From Plasmodium relictum (lineage: Eukaryota > Apicomplexa > Aconoidasida > Haemosporida > Plasmodiidae), in the NCBI RefSeq assembly GCF_900005765.1, contig NC_041691.1:930001-994000 (forward strand): DNA of 64,000 nt, given 5' to 3'. Shown one piece after another: positions 26,628 through 37,367 of the stretch. Under the pieces are notes generated by a model that saw nothing but the letters and a program-made list of their open reading frames with translations, was not told the DNA's origin and did no database searches. Made by a program: the position numbers and the translations under genes. Positions within the stretch are counted from its first letter, which is position 1; the number at the start of each line of letters is the position of its first letter.

Positions 26628-29072
26628 TTCTTATTATTTTGAAATACTTAATAACCAAATAATAAAAAAAAAAAATGAAAAATAATAAATTTATATATAA
26701 ATATATATGTATTTATGTAAAAAAAAAAATATCTTTAAATTAAAAATAATGAAAATTATAATGATCTATGAAAAATATTCATATGTATAAAGATCAAGTA
26801 TATTAAAAATGTAAAAAAGTAATGAAATATTAAGAATTTTGAAATTTAATAAAAGTTTAAATTTATAAATCTTTTTATCAATTTATTTCTTTTCAATTAT
26901 CAGAAATATGTAGAATCTTAAACAAAATATATATAAAATATGCATAAAAATTTTATTCTGAAGGATTATTAATATAATTCAACTTTATTTTTTTCTTTTG
27001 AAAATATTTTTTTACAATTCAAAATAAAGAAATGCAAATATATTTTACTTTCTTTTATAAATCAATATGTTTTGTTATGTTTTCATCAAATTTAAAAATT
27101 GTACGTTTTTATATATGATTAAAAATATATACATGTAATAAATACATAAAAAATGCTAAAAAAAAGTTTATATAAACAAATTTTGAAAATTTTTTACTTT
27201 AATACATTTATTATCTCTGACATTAATTATTGAAGTATCATTGATATTAATAAAAATATTTAAGAAAAATATATATATATATATTTCTTTTTTACCTTAA
27301 TATAAATATTGATTAAAATTTTAGTAAGTATTAATCTTTTTTTTTTTTTTTTATTAATAAAATATGTGATATTGCTTAATGCATTAAAATATGTGTATAT
27401 ATATATATATATCTATATATATTTATATATAATACTTATGTGGAAGTGTAAAAGGTGTATTTATTAGGCTTCTTAATATATTATATTTTATTTTTTTAAA
27501 ACTAAAGAAAGTGATATAATTCTGAAATAAAATATAAATAAAAATAATTCAATAAAACCATATGAGAAAAAAAAAAAGAAAATTTTATAGAAATAAATAA
27601 AAACGAAATACTACAATGAATAATATTTTTTTATTTAAAATATATTTGATTTTAATGTGTAAGTTTTTTTTTTTTGCTTTCGTATAATAAAAAAAAAAAT
27701 TATAAAAAAACTAAGTTATGAAAAAGAGAAAGTTATAAATATAGCTTTATGTGCTCCTAAAATTCTACTTAAATCTCACACATTTTTTTTTATCTAACAA
27801 TAAAAAAATGCTCCATATATATATATATTTATTTATATTACTAAATTTCGCAAAAATTATGTTATTTTCTTTAAATAGCATATAAATAAATGTGCACTCT
27901 TTTGTAAGGTTTCTGTTATCGTTTTTTCCTTTTCTATTTCCTTCTTTAGATAAATAAAAAAAGAAGAAAATTTTTTTTTCATAAGAAACTAATTTTTATA
28001 TAAGTAAATATTTTTTTCAAAGTTATTAAAGCTTTTCATAGTCTAAATTCATTTAAAATTTTTTTTTTGAGTATTTCAAAATCCCTAATGGATTTTAATA
28101 CAAAATATGTTATCTATTTTTTTAGCGCATAACGTAGCCACATTTGTCTTGCTTTTCAATACTCACGTATATTTTTTTTTCAACAAAATTTATTACATCT
28201 TTATTATTTTAGGAGAAATATTTTGCATTATATATTTTTTGTAAATAATCTCTTTTTTTTCTTGGAATTTCATTTACTATGATATATATAAAAATAAATA
28301 GTAAATGAAAAGTCTAATAAAAAGGATATAGGTATAAGGAGAAACTATATATTTTTATATCTTTATATGAATTTAACTTTTACTGGTAATAACAGGGATG
28401 TTATTTATTTTACATAAACTTCAATGTGAAATGAAAACTGTTATCTTCAAATTTTGCTGTTTTTAAAATTAATTATATAAAAATATACTTTCAGATTAAA
28501 TTAAAATTTTTTAATTCTTTAATATATATAATTATTATATATAGAAATTATATTTTTAATAAATAAGTAGTTCTAAATTCATAACATAGAGAAAAATTTA
28601 AAAAAACAAATAAAGAAAAAATTTATTTCAAATTTCTTTATTTCATACAATTTAAAAATTTCTCTTAAGAACCTTTTTTTACATTTTTTCTTTATTTTTT
28701 TTCTTTTTTTTTTTTTTTAAATCAAAAATTATATTTTTTTTTATTGCGCAATGAACATTTTTTTATGTCCTTTTATATTTGTATTTATTTTAATACTTAA
28801 GTAAATTACAATTTTTTAAATGATATATCTACCTCCATTTAGTGAATTTAAATAAATTTTAACAATGTTACAAAAAATTAATCGTTACAACTTCATTTAA
28901 TATTCTTTAAAATTTTTCCAATGTTTCACTTCTTATAGTAATTTTAAATCCCCTTTAATAAATTATTTTTTTAAAATAATCCATATATATTAAAAATAAC
29001 ATTAAAAAATTATTTATCTTATAAAAATTTATATTCAGGAATATATATAATAAAGGTTTTTTTTTTCTAATT
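26628..29072. other. Long divergent intergenic region (2.4 kb)
   Basis: Should contain the promoters of the ANP32 (-) and RRP41 (+) genes. It is very AT-rich throughout. One GC-richer patch at 28107-28244 (+) is open for 45 residues (MLSIFLAHNVATFVLLFN..., then hydrophobic); it could be a small membrane peptide, but the Phe/Ile bias of AT-rich DNA gives such frames by chance. No RNA gene recognised. Confidence 0.5.
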
Positions 29073-29813
29073 ATGTCAATTCAAGAATATATAAATGAGG
29101 AGGGATATAGAATTGATGGAAGAAAATCAAATGAATGTAGATTAATAAAAATTCATTTAGGTAATGAAAATATATTTACAGATGAAGATGGATTTGCTTT
29201 TTTTGAAATAGGCAATACAAAAATATTATCCTACGTACAGGGTCCTACTGAACTAAAAAAATCAGATGATAAATGTTCGATAAAATGCGAAGTATTTTTG
29301 TCTCCTTTTAGTGTTTATGAAAAAAAAAAAAAAAAAACAAAAGATAATTTAACAAATGAAATAAGTGCATATATAAGAAATATATGTGAAAATATTATAT
29401 TATTAGATTTATATAAGAATTCAGAAATAAGCATTTTTTTATATATTATAGAAAGAGATGGGGGTTTAAAGCATGCTGCTATAAACACATGCTTACTGGC
29501 ATTAATTGATGCAGGTATAGCAATTAAATACTTTATATCATCCTGTTCAGTTTTATATCTACAAAACAACATAATAGTAGATGCTAATCAATTAGAAATA
29601 AATTCAGGTTCTCCTGAATTAACACTAGTTATTGAACTAAATACACATAAAATTGTTTTATTAGAATTTGATGCAGAAGTTCCTATTGATATATTTGAAT
29701 CAATGGTGAAAACATGTATTGAATGTTGTATTCATTTAGGTAATATTATGAAGTTAACGGTAAAAGAAAATGCCATAAAATTATTAAGTTTAAATAATAT
29801 TTTAAATGCTTGA
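29073..29813 (+). CDS. Exosome complex subunit RRP41-like (RNase PH domain)
   Basis: Single exon, 246 residues, the same length as human RRP41/EXOSC4 (245). It opens YINEEGYRIDGRKSNECRLI, the RRP41 N-terminal signature. Further blocks are GNTKILSYVQGPTE, the RNase PH core segment RDGGLKHAAINTCLLALIDA (residues ~128-148) and GSPELTLVIELNTHKIVLLE, where family members have a regulatory/phosphate-site region. It would be one of the six PH-ring subunits of the 3'-5' RNA exosome in nucleus and cytoplasm. In eukaryotes the ring is structural and RNA is degraded by RRP44/RRP6. A poly-Lys insert (EKKKKKTKDN, ~residue 85) is the only oddity. Confidence 0.92.
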   Translation: MSIQEYINEEGYRIDGRKSNECRLIKIHLGNENIFTDEDGFAFFEIGNTKILSYVQGPTELKKSDDKCSIKCEVFLSPFSVYEKKKKKTKDNLTNEISAYIRNICENIILLDLYKNSEISIFLYIIERDGGLKHAAINTCLLALIDAGIAIKYFISSCSVLYLQNNIIVDANQLEINSGSPELTLVIELNTHKIVLLEFDAEVPIDIFESMVKTCIECCIHLGNIMKLTVKENAIKLLSLNNILNA

Positions 29814-30735
29814 TAGTATAATTTATTATATACATCCATAATTAATATTTGTTTTGTTTTAATAACCTTTATACAAGTATAAAATTATTTAAATGTTATT
29901 TTAAAATATATATATATATATTTTTCTTTTTTTTATGTAACTATTTAATCTTAATATTGTCTAATTTAATTTAATATAAAAAAAAAATTTTTATATCATT
30001 TTTATTTTTTAAAAAAACTATATCAAATAATAAATTTATAGTACATTTTCCGCAATTCATTTTCTCATCATAAAAAATAAAATTTCTGTTAACCTCTATG
30101 AACTTTTTTTTTAACACAAAATGCGGATAATAAATATTTCATACATAATTCAATTTTATGTTTAAATAACACAAATAGTAGCATTAATTTTCATATAAAA
30201 AAAAAGAAAAAAAATTGATTATATAATTATTGAAATAATAAATAATATATGAAAACTTTATATTTTTATATTTGATGCAAAACAATAAATTTTTAATTTC
30301 CTATTTTTTATTTATTCACTTTGCAAAATAAAAAGAATTAATTAAAAAATTATATATTTGCATTTTTTTATATGCATAAGTCATAAACAATCAATTTTTA
30401 ATTTTTTTTTCTTCTGTAAATATAACTCATTTCTTTTTTATTATTTTCCTTTACCTTTTATTTCAAAAATAAAAAAATTTTAATGCATAATCAGTGAAAT
30501 ATGTCTTTTTCTTTAAATAAAAAAGAAAAAAAAAATATGCACATTTCAATAAATTTTTTTAAAAATTCATATATATTCTTATATAAATATTTTTTTTTTT
30601 TTTTGTAATGGAAAGTACATGTCATAGTTCATATTTATTTCTTTGAAATAACTAAATTTAATAAAATATATTAAATTTTTTTGTTTTTTATAATTGTATT
30701 CCGTATTACACACATCTTAAAAAAAATTTCTAAAA
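29814..30735. other. Intergenic region, nothing recognised
   Basis: AT-rich sequence between the RRP41 gene and the 62-residue membrane-protein gene, both on +. It holds A and T tracts and one TA block near 29908-29922. No coding or RNA signal seen. Confidence 0.5.
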
Positions 30736-30924
30736 ATGAAAGCTGAGTATTCATCAAAACCGCCAACATATATTTGGAATATGAATGATGCCCTAAATAA
30801 ATTAAAAGGAAATATTTTAGATCTTATTTTTTTTTTGGGGTTTATAATAAGTATTTTTGGATCGTTTTATTTTTTCTATTGGTTAAAAAGTAGAGAAATT
30901 AAAAATATGTACAACAATAATTAA
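30736..30924 (+). CDS. Small single-pass membrane protein
   Basis: A 62-residue open frame with a good translation context (A-rich before ATG). The N-terminal half is hydrophilic with balanced codons (MKAEYSSKPPTYIWNMNDAL), a single transmembrane helix follows (ILDLIFFLGFIISIFGSFYF, ~residues 31-50), then YWLKSREIKNMYNNN. GC is higher than in the flanks and the stop is followed by AT-only sequence, so this is probably a real gene. No family recognised; it has the size and topology of small ER or mitochondrial subunits. Confidence 0.6.
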   Translation: MKAEYSSKPPTYIWNMNDALNKLKGNILDLIFFLGFIISIFGSFYFFYWLKSREIKNMYNNN

Positions 30925-31508
30925 CTAAAATATTGTGCAGAGTAAAATAAATATATATATATATATATATATAATTTCATAATGAAGTTTTCGTTAAAAT
31001 TTCATTGGAAGTTATTGAAAATTAATCATATGATGATAATAAAAAATAATTATATATGAATGCCATTACTATTGCGATATTTTTTATAAATACATTGATT
31101 AAAAAAATTTACTTAAATATATGCATAAAGTATGCACTTTTCACTTAAAAAATATTTTTTTATTTAAAAAGTAAATAATATTATAAGAAATAAGACAGAA
31201 ATGAAATATATATATGTATATATATTTTTCCAATAATAATATTTTAATTTTACATAATCTATAAAACACTATAATTACTAAAATATACATATGATATTAT
31301 AAATATTAATATTGAATAAAATATAGTGCAAATTAAAAATATTTTAATTATTTTTTCTTTTAAACATCTTACATAAATAATAATTTTTATTATATATATT
31401 TGTTTTCCTTATAAATCAAACTTTTTTATTTTAAGAATACATAAAAATATATAAATTTTTTTTTTAATTTTAAAGTAGCATAAAATTGTTAATAAAAATA
31501 CGTAGATA
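30925..31508. other. Convergent intergenic region
   Basis: Lies between the 62-residue gene (+) and the CorA-type gene (-). AT-rich, with a TA block at 30951-30973. Nothing else seen. Confidence 0.5.
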
Positions 31509-32924
31509 TTAAATATTAACTTTTTTAAAAGATACCATAACATAAAATAAACAAAATATCGTTATGAGCATTAAAGAAAAAGCAAGTATCCAAAAAACGT
31601 ACTGATCACTTTCAAAACCATTTTTTAAATTCATTCCAAAAATAGCAGCTACCGTACCAACAACAGTTATTATTATACCATATATTTTTAATCCTAATTC
31701 TAATTTTAAAACATTATTTCTCGCATCATCTAAATTTAATTCAACCATTTGTAAAACATCATCCAATGATTGATCAGTTCTATGAATAATTTTTAAAAAT
31801 TCTTCTATTTCATGGCAATAATACTCTAATAACATTTCTGTATCTTCATTATTTGGAGTAGGATCACATTTTTCCCATAAATCTGGCTTATCCCAAAAAT
31901 ACGAGACTTCTAATCTCCTTATATCTTCATCATTATTTAGAACTCCATGAATAGATTTATATACACTTTGAACTTTTTCATCAATTATTTTTATTTTTCT
32001 TCTCATTTCCGTTAATTTATTTATACATTTGTATATACTTAAATTACTACTTATTATTTCAAATAATTTTTCTGCCTCGCATATTACTGGCTCAATTTCA
32101 TTTTTTAATTCTTCACATATATCAACAAAGATCGCTTCTAAAATTAAAATTTCAAATGGCAATGAATCTTTAATTAAAGATATTACTTTTGCATTTTCAA
32201 TAAAATATTTACACATTTTCTCTTCCTTTTGCATTACTTCTGGGATTGGACTATTTGTAAAAGTAGGTATATATAGCAAAAAGTCTTTAAATATTATACA
32301 TTTTCTATATGGTAAATTTAATAATACACAATTTCTTTTAGGAGATATATCAAATCGTGTGTTTGTATTATTTGATACCAACTGTCTTATATCTCTATAT
32401 TGAGCTAATCCACTTGTAGAATTTATAGATGTATTTTCTCCTTTTATTTGATGAACCATTTTTAATAATTCATGCGTTTGTAAAGAATATTGAATATTTT
32501 CACCATTGCATATTTTATGAACATCATGCTTTAAATATTTATTAAAACATTTAATTCTAAGTTTGAAATCATCATTTTTTAGATATTCTCCTCTATTTTC
32601 TTTTATATATGAGAAAATATTTTTATTAATAAAAAATTCTTTCGATGCTTTTTTTTTTTCTTCATCAAATATAGTATCATAATTCTCGTAGTTGGAATTG
32701 TTATTTGTTTTAAATTTAGATTTTAAATAGTCTATATACACTTTATCATTCTTAATCTTCATTTCATTCCTTTTCATTAGTTTTTTCATATCATGATTTA
32801 AATTAAAGTTTGATAAAACACCCATTTTACTATTGTATTCTTCATTTTTACTATATTCTTTAATATCCCCATCTATATCATTCATATTAAGTAAAGGTTT
32901 ATTCAATTTCTTTTCTTCAGTCAT
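31509..32924 (-). CDS. CorA/MIT-type magnesium transporter
   Basis: Single exon. I start at the Met at 32924 (MTEEKKLNKPLLNMNDIDGD, 471 residues). An in-frame Met at 32966 would add 14 AT-driven residues. The long soluble N-terminal part contains a helical bundle (PFEILILEAIFVDICEELKN; HRTDQSLDDVLQMVELNLDD) as in eukaryotic MIT/Mrs2-like CorA proteins. Two C-terminal transmembrane helices follow (~residues 410-430 and 440-465). The diagnostic Gly-Met-Asn motif ends the first helix (AAIFGMNLKNGF, ~residue 427). CorA proteins form pentameric Mg2+ channels. By memory, Plasmodium has three MIT-type proteins and one sits beside MSH2. The membrane it serves is not evident. Confidence 0.9.
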   Translation of the reverse strand: MTEEKKLNKPLLNMNDIDGDIKEYSKNEEYNSKMGVLSNFNLNHDMKKLMKRNEMKIKNDKVYIDYLKSKFKTNNNSNYENYDTIFDEEKKKASKEFFINKNIFSYIKENRGEYLKNDDFKLRIKCFNKYLKHDVHKICNGENIQYSLQTHELLKMVHQIKGENTSINSTSGLAQYRDIRQLVSNNTNTRFDISPKRNCVLLNLPYRKCIIFKDFLLYIPTFTNSPIPEVMQKEEKMCKYFIENAKVISLIKDSLPFEILILEAIFVDICEELKNEIEPVICEAEKLFEIISSNLSIYKCINKLTEMRRKIKIIDEKVQSVYKSIHGVLNNDEDIRRLEVSYFWDKPDLWEKCDPTPNNEDTEMLLEYYCHEIEEFLKIIHRTDQSLDDVLQMVELNLDDARNNVLKLELGLKIYGIIITVVGTVAAIFGMNLKNGFESDQYVFWILAFSLMLITIFCLFYVMVSFKKVNI

Positions 32925-32966
32925 TATTAAAATATTTAATATAATCTGATTTATTTCGTATAACAA

Positions 32967-34931
32967 AAAATATATTAATCATGAAATTCATACACATTTA
33001 TTTGTAAAAAAAAAAAAAGATTACGAATATATTAAACAAGAAAATTAAAGAATAAAAGTGAAAATATATTATTTCAAAACAGAATTATCTACTTTTTAAA
33101 AATATTAAACTAAATAGAAAATATGATTCTTTGAAAATATAATAAATAATCTCATATAAAGATACTTTAAGATTGTATTTAATGTTGTTGTTTTATTTTA
33201 TTTTTTAAAAAAAATAAAAAAACATTCGAAAACAAGAAAATAATTATTTAATAAATAATATATAATAACTAAGATGTTTTGTCTTAATATTTTAATTAAT
33301 AATATATATAATGATTTTAATGTACAACTTTTTTATCAAAAAATTAAAGTTAACAAAAAAAAAAAAAAAAGTTAAAAATAAAAATTATAAAATAAAATAT
33401 GAATTATTCAACTTTAAAATTTAATAGAAAAACATATAAAAAAAAAAGATTCAATTATTTAAATAAATAGTGTTAAGCTACATAAATATAAATTACAAAA
33501 AGAAATTTAAATAATTTATAAAAAAAAAATATGAAGAAAAAAAAAAAAAGAACAAAATGGTGAACAAATGAAAAAATGAATGAACAAAAAAAAGGAAAAA
33601 TGGAAAAAAGGGCAAAAAGGAAAAATGAAAGAAAAGAAAAAAAATATAGCATGCAAATTAATAGCAAAAATAAAACTTGTTCTTTTTAATACCTTACTTT
33701 ATTGTTAACAAATAGAATAAAATTAAAATAAAAAAAATTTCAATTATGAAAAGATAAGAAAAAAAAAAATACCATATATATAATAAAAATGAACACTTTG
33801 TGATGAATGAAAAAAAATCACTTAATAATTAAAATTATTATAGACTATAGGTAACATTTATAATTATTTTATTATATTTTATAGAAGAAAATTATAAGAT
33901 ATATTAAAAAGTTGATTAATTTATATGAAAAAATAAAAATTACCTTTTAAATTATAGAATTACATATCTCAATTATAAAAAATAATACTTTATAAAAGTA
34001 TTTTACTTTTTTCTTTTTTTATTGCATCTCCAAAAAATAAAAATTGATACTTAAAATGCCTACCTTTTATTTTATATAAAACTATTAAAAATTGAATTAA
34101 TTTATTTTATTTTCTTAAACTTTCCAAAGCATTTTTCTAAATTTGTTTACATACATCCAATAAGCTTATCAAGATATGTGTACTTATTGCATAAAGTAGT
34201 TCTTAATGTTTTCATTAATAAATTTTATGAAAAATGATTTGTAATGAATTATTTCTTTTTTATTTTATAAATTTTTTGGATATATATATGTATTTGAAGA
34301 GCTTTTAAACAAAATTAAGTAAAATTACGATAATTAAAATATCTTTGCTTTAAAGTTATAGAACTGTATATGGATATTGAAACCATGAATTCACTACAAT
34401 TGTTTTATTACATTGCAACTACACTAATAAGAACAAAAATAATAAAATAAAATAAAATAAAATAATTAAAAATATCATCGAACGTTTTTATGAATTAATA
34501 TTTTTTTTATGATATTAACGTGCTCTTTTTCTTCTTTTTTTTTTATAATATTTAAAAAAAAAAAAAATAAATAAATAATTCCTAACAACATTAAAATGAA
34601 TATAAAAATAACAATTTTAAAATGTTTTTGTTGATAATAAAATAAAATAAAAAAAGAAAATAACGATCAACTAAATGGAAACATATATATATATAATATA
34701 TAATTTGTACTTAAATAATATTTTTTATTTAAATGTCAATATAACATTATACATATTTACAATATTTTATATATTAAATATTTTTTTTTTTAATACATAT
34801 TTGCACTATTTCATTTTTTTTAAATGCATATTTGTATATAAGAATAAATATACTTTTATATGTAAAATATATACATATATTTTCCTTCCAATATAAATTT
34901 TATTTTATATATGTTACTAGTAAAAAAATTA
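32967..34931. other. Intergenic region with a candidate micro-gene and a polypurine block
   Basis: 2 kb between the CorA gene and the 3' end of MSH2, both on -. 33520-33650 is an A/G-rich block of AAAAAGG-type sequence. Its opposite strand gives a Phe-rich frame (33473-33667) that I do not accept. A GC-richer zone at 34107-34386 is described separately as a candidate spliced micro-gene. Confidence 0.5.
34137..34386 (-). CDS. Candidate two-exon microprotein gene
   Basis: Exon 1, 34386-34329, reads MVSISIYSSITLKQRYFNY and ends at a GTAATT donor. Exon 2, 34201-34137, follows ATTAAG and reads QLLYAISTHILISLLDVCKQ then Ile and TAG, giving 40 residues with one hydrophobic helix. GC is clearly higher than in the flanks. 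Just before the stop is GTATGTAAACAAATTTAG, an 18-base stretch with perfect intron ends. If removed, the frame continues to KNALESLRK and a stop. No family recognised. Confidence 0.33.
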
Positions 34932-37367
34932 TTAAATGGCGAGTTCTTTTAGATAATTTTTTTTAGACATAAAACGTTCCATAAATTCATTTTTATTGTT
35001 TGATGAAAATAAATAATGAATTTCATCTTTAATTTTCATGTAATTAGAAATTTTATTTTTATAATTTTCATTTGTGTTTGAAGAAGTATCAATATTTAAC
35101 TTTTCTTTCAAATAATATTTATTTTCAGCTGATTCAAGTTCTTCTACTTTTTCATATGCCTTTCGAATAACTTCTTTTGGTAATTTGGCTATTTCAGCAA
35201 CATTTACACCATAACTTTTATTTGATGCCCCATCTTTAATCTCATATAAAAAGCAAATTTTTTTTTGTTTCTGATCAATTGTAGTTTCTACATGTCTGTT
35301 GATAACTCCTTCGCATTGATAAGCAATATTGGATATTTCATGAAAATGAGTAGCAAATAGACAAAAGCATTTTATGTTATCCAAAATATATTTGCCAATA
35401 GACCAACTGATTCCTAAACCTTCATACGTTGATGTTCCTCTTCCCAATTCATCAACAATAATAAAAGAATTTTTATCCGCATTTTTAACAATTGCCGATG
35501 CTTCTATCATTTCTGATAAAAAAGTAGAAATTCCCTTTAACTGAAAATCAGAAGCTCCTACCCTACACATAACTTGACTAAAAATAGGAACTTCACAATA
35601 ATCACAAGGTACATACATACCTATTTGAGCTAATATACATATAATAGCTGTCTGTCTAATGTATGTACTCTTTCCTCCCATATTAGGCCCAGTAACTATT
35701 ACCAGTCTACTTCTTTTTTTATTCATGTGAATATCATTAGGTATAAAGTTATTCAAATTGTGCTGAAGTTCTAACAAAGGATGCCTTGACCTTTTCATAA
35801 TTACATTTTCTCCATTTTCTACTATTTCCGGTCTAACATACGGAAAGGGAGAATTATAACAAACAACAGCAAAAGATGTTAATACATCTAATGTTGATAC
35901 TACATCTATAAATTTTTCAATTACTGGTGTATATGTAGAAACAGCACAAATTGTTTTTTTTACTATTTCTGACTGCAAGGTATTATAAATATTTAAACAG
36001 TGCTCGTATTGTTTGCATAAATTTTTTAATGTATTAGTAGTAAATAGATACTCATTTTTATTCATACGTACAGTTATGTATTTTTTTTTTTGTTGTTGGA
36101 CTATATTACAATCTTTTTTGGTTACCCTAAATAAAAATATATTAGTATTACAATCCACTAACCTTATATCTTCTCTACTTGCTCTCTTATAACTTCTATC
36201 ATATTTATCAGAAAAAATATCCTTTTCTACATCCTCTTTATGATTTTTAATTCTTTGCATTAATGCATTTTTTTCATTTGATATTTCCTCTAACTCTGGA
36301 TCAAAACTTTTTGAAATTAAATATACTTTGTTTTCTTCTATTTCTTTTAAATCAATAGTCATTTCGATCATATCTAATAACTTGGAAAATTTACTTAAAA
36401 TTTCATGTAAAGGATTTATAAGAATTTCATCTAATGTATCTTTATGCCTTCCTTGAATAGTTGTTAAAGAAAAATATATTTGTTTAAAATCTAAAATGGC
36501 ATAATATAATTTTACAATATCTTTTAAAATCATTTCTTCATTATATTTTGAATTCACTCGAATTTCATTATTTTGATTAATTTCCTTCAAATAATGATTT
36601 AACTTATCTAATTCAGGTATCCTTTTTAAATAGTTACAAAAAATACTATTACGTATATCATCCTCTTCTATAAGAGTTTCAACAATATTTAATCTTTTAT
36701 TAATTTCAATAATATTTGTTAGAGGTTGTGTTAGCCATGATACTAATTTTTTAGATCCAATAGAAGTATTGCACTTATCTAAAAATTTAAGTAAGCATGT
36801 ATTATTATTATAGCTATTCATATTTTTCTTGCTTGGAAGTATATTTAATGCACTTATAGCTGCCTTGTCTAATCTCATATATAAATCCATATTATGTATA
36901 TTAATTTTACATTGATTATGTATGTCTCTATTTTCTTTAATTTTTAAATAATTTATTAAAACCATTAAGCATTTACATGCATTTTCTAATTCTAAATGCT
37001 TATCATAATTTCTTACATCATCGTTATGTGGTATTATTAGTTTTAATTCCTCTTTTAAATTTGTTACATCATATTTTTTTTTTTCCAATGGAATTGATTG
37101 TATATTACATATTTTGAATAAATTTAAAAGTCTTTCATCATCAACTAAATCATTAGTACTATTAAAAAAACACTTATATGGTCTCTTTTGAATAAACAAA
37201 GATTCCAAAGTTGTAAAATATCCATTATCTATAAATTCAGTCAATAAGAATTCATATTTTAAATAATTATAAAAACATACACCTAATCGTTTTTGATACT
37301 TTTTAGTATCTATAAATAAACATAATATTTGATCTTCATTTATTTCTATGTTTTCCTTATTTTCCAT
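34932..37367 (-). CDS. MSH2: DNA mismatch repair protein MSH2
   Basis: Single exon, 811 residues; human MSH2 has 934. Residues 10-60 (QILCLFIDTKKYQKRLGVCF, TLESLFIQKRPYKCFF) align with the start of the MutS connector domain II. The lever/clamp core follows (LDKAAISALNILPSKK; LLKFLDKCNTSIGSKKLVSW). The ATPase has Walker A GPNMGGKSTYIRQ (~560-572), the QLKGISTFLSEM signature, Walker B FIIVDELGRGTST (~631-643) and the FATHFHE switch. The helix-turn-helix tail RKAYEKVEELE is present. Mismatch-recognition domain I (about 125 residues in human MSH2) is absent, and no upstream exon is visible. MSH2 pairs with MSH6 or MSH3 to bind mismatches in the nucleus. From memory, Plasmodium has two MSH2-like genes and this corresponds to the one on chromosome 14. 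Confidence 0.95.
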   Translation of the reverse strand: MENKENIEINEDQILCLFIDTKKYQKRLGVCFYNYLKYEFLLTEFIDNGYFTTLESLFIQKRPYKCFFNSTNDLVDDERLLNLFKICNIQSIPLEKKKYDVTNLKEELKLIIPHNDDVRNYDKHLELENACKCLMVLINYLKIKENRDIHNQCKINIHNMDLYMRLDKAAISALNILPSKKNMNSYNNNTCLLKFLDKCNTSIGSKKLVSWLTQPLTNIIEINKRLNIVETLIEEDDIRNSIFCNYLKRIPELDKLNHYLKEINQNNEIRVNSKYNEEMILKDIVKLYYAILDFKQIYFSLTTIQGRHKDTLDEILINPLHEILSKFSKLLDMIEMTIDLKEIEENKVYLISKSFDPELEEISNEKNALMQRIKNHKEDVEKDIFSDKYDRSYKRASREDIRLVDCNTNIFLFRVTKKDCNIVQQQKKKYITVRMNKNEYLFTTNTLKNLCKQYEHCLNIYNTLQSEIVKKTICAVSTYTPVIEKFIDVVSTLDVLTSFAVVCYNSPFPYVRPEIVENGENVIMKRSRHPLLELQHNLNNFIPNDIHMNKKRSRLVIVTGPNMGGKSTYIRQTAIICILAQIGMYVPCDYCEVPIFSQVMCRVGASDFQLKGISTFLSEMIEASAIVKNADKNSFIIVDELGRGTSTYEGLGISWSIGKYILDNIKCFCLFATHFHEISNIAYQCEGVINRHVETTIDQKQKKICFLYEIKDGASNKSYGVNVAEIAKLPKEVIRKAYEKVEELESAENKYYLKEKLNIDTSSNTNENYKNKISNYMKIKDEIHYLFSSNNKNEFMERFMSKKNYLKELAI

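Noticed and set aside
33473-33667. 64-residue minus strand open frame
   Set aside because: Complement of a polypurine block, not a credible membrane protein.
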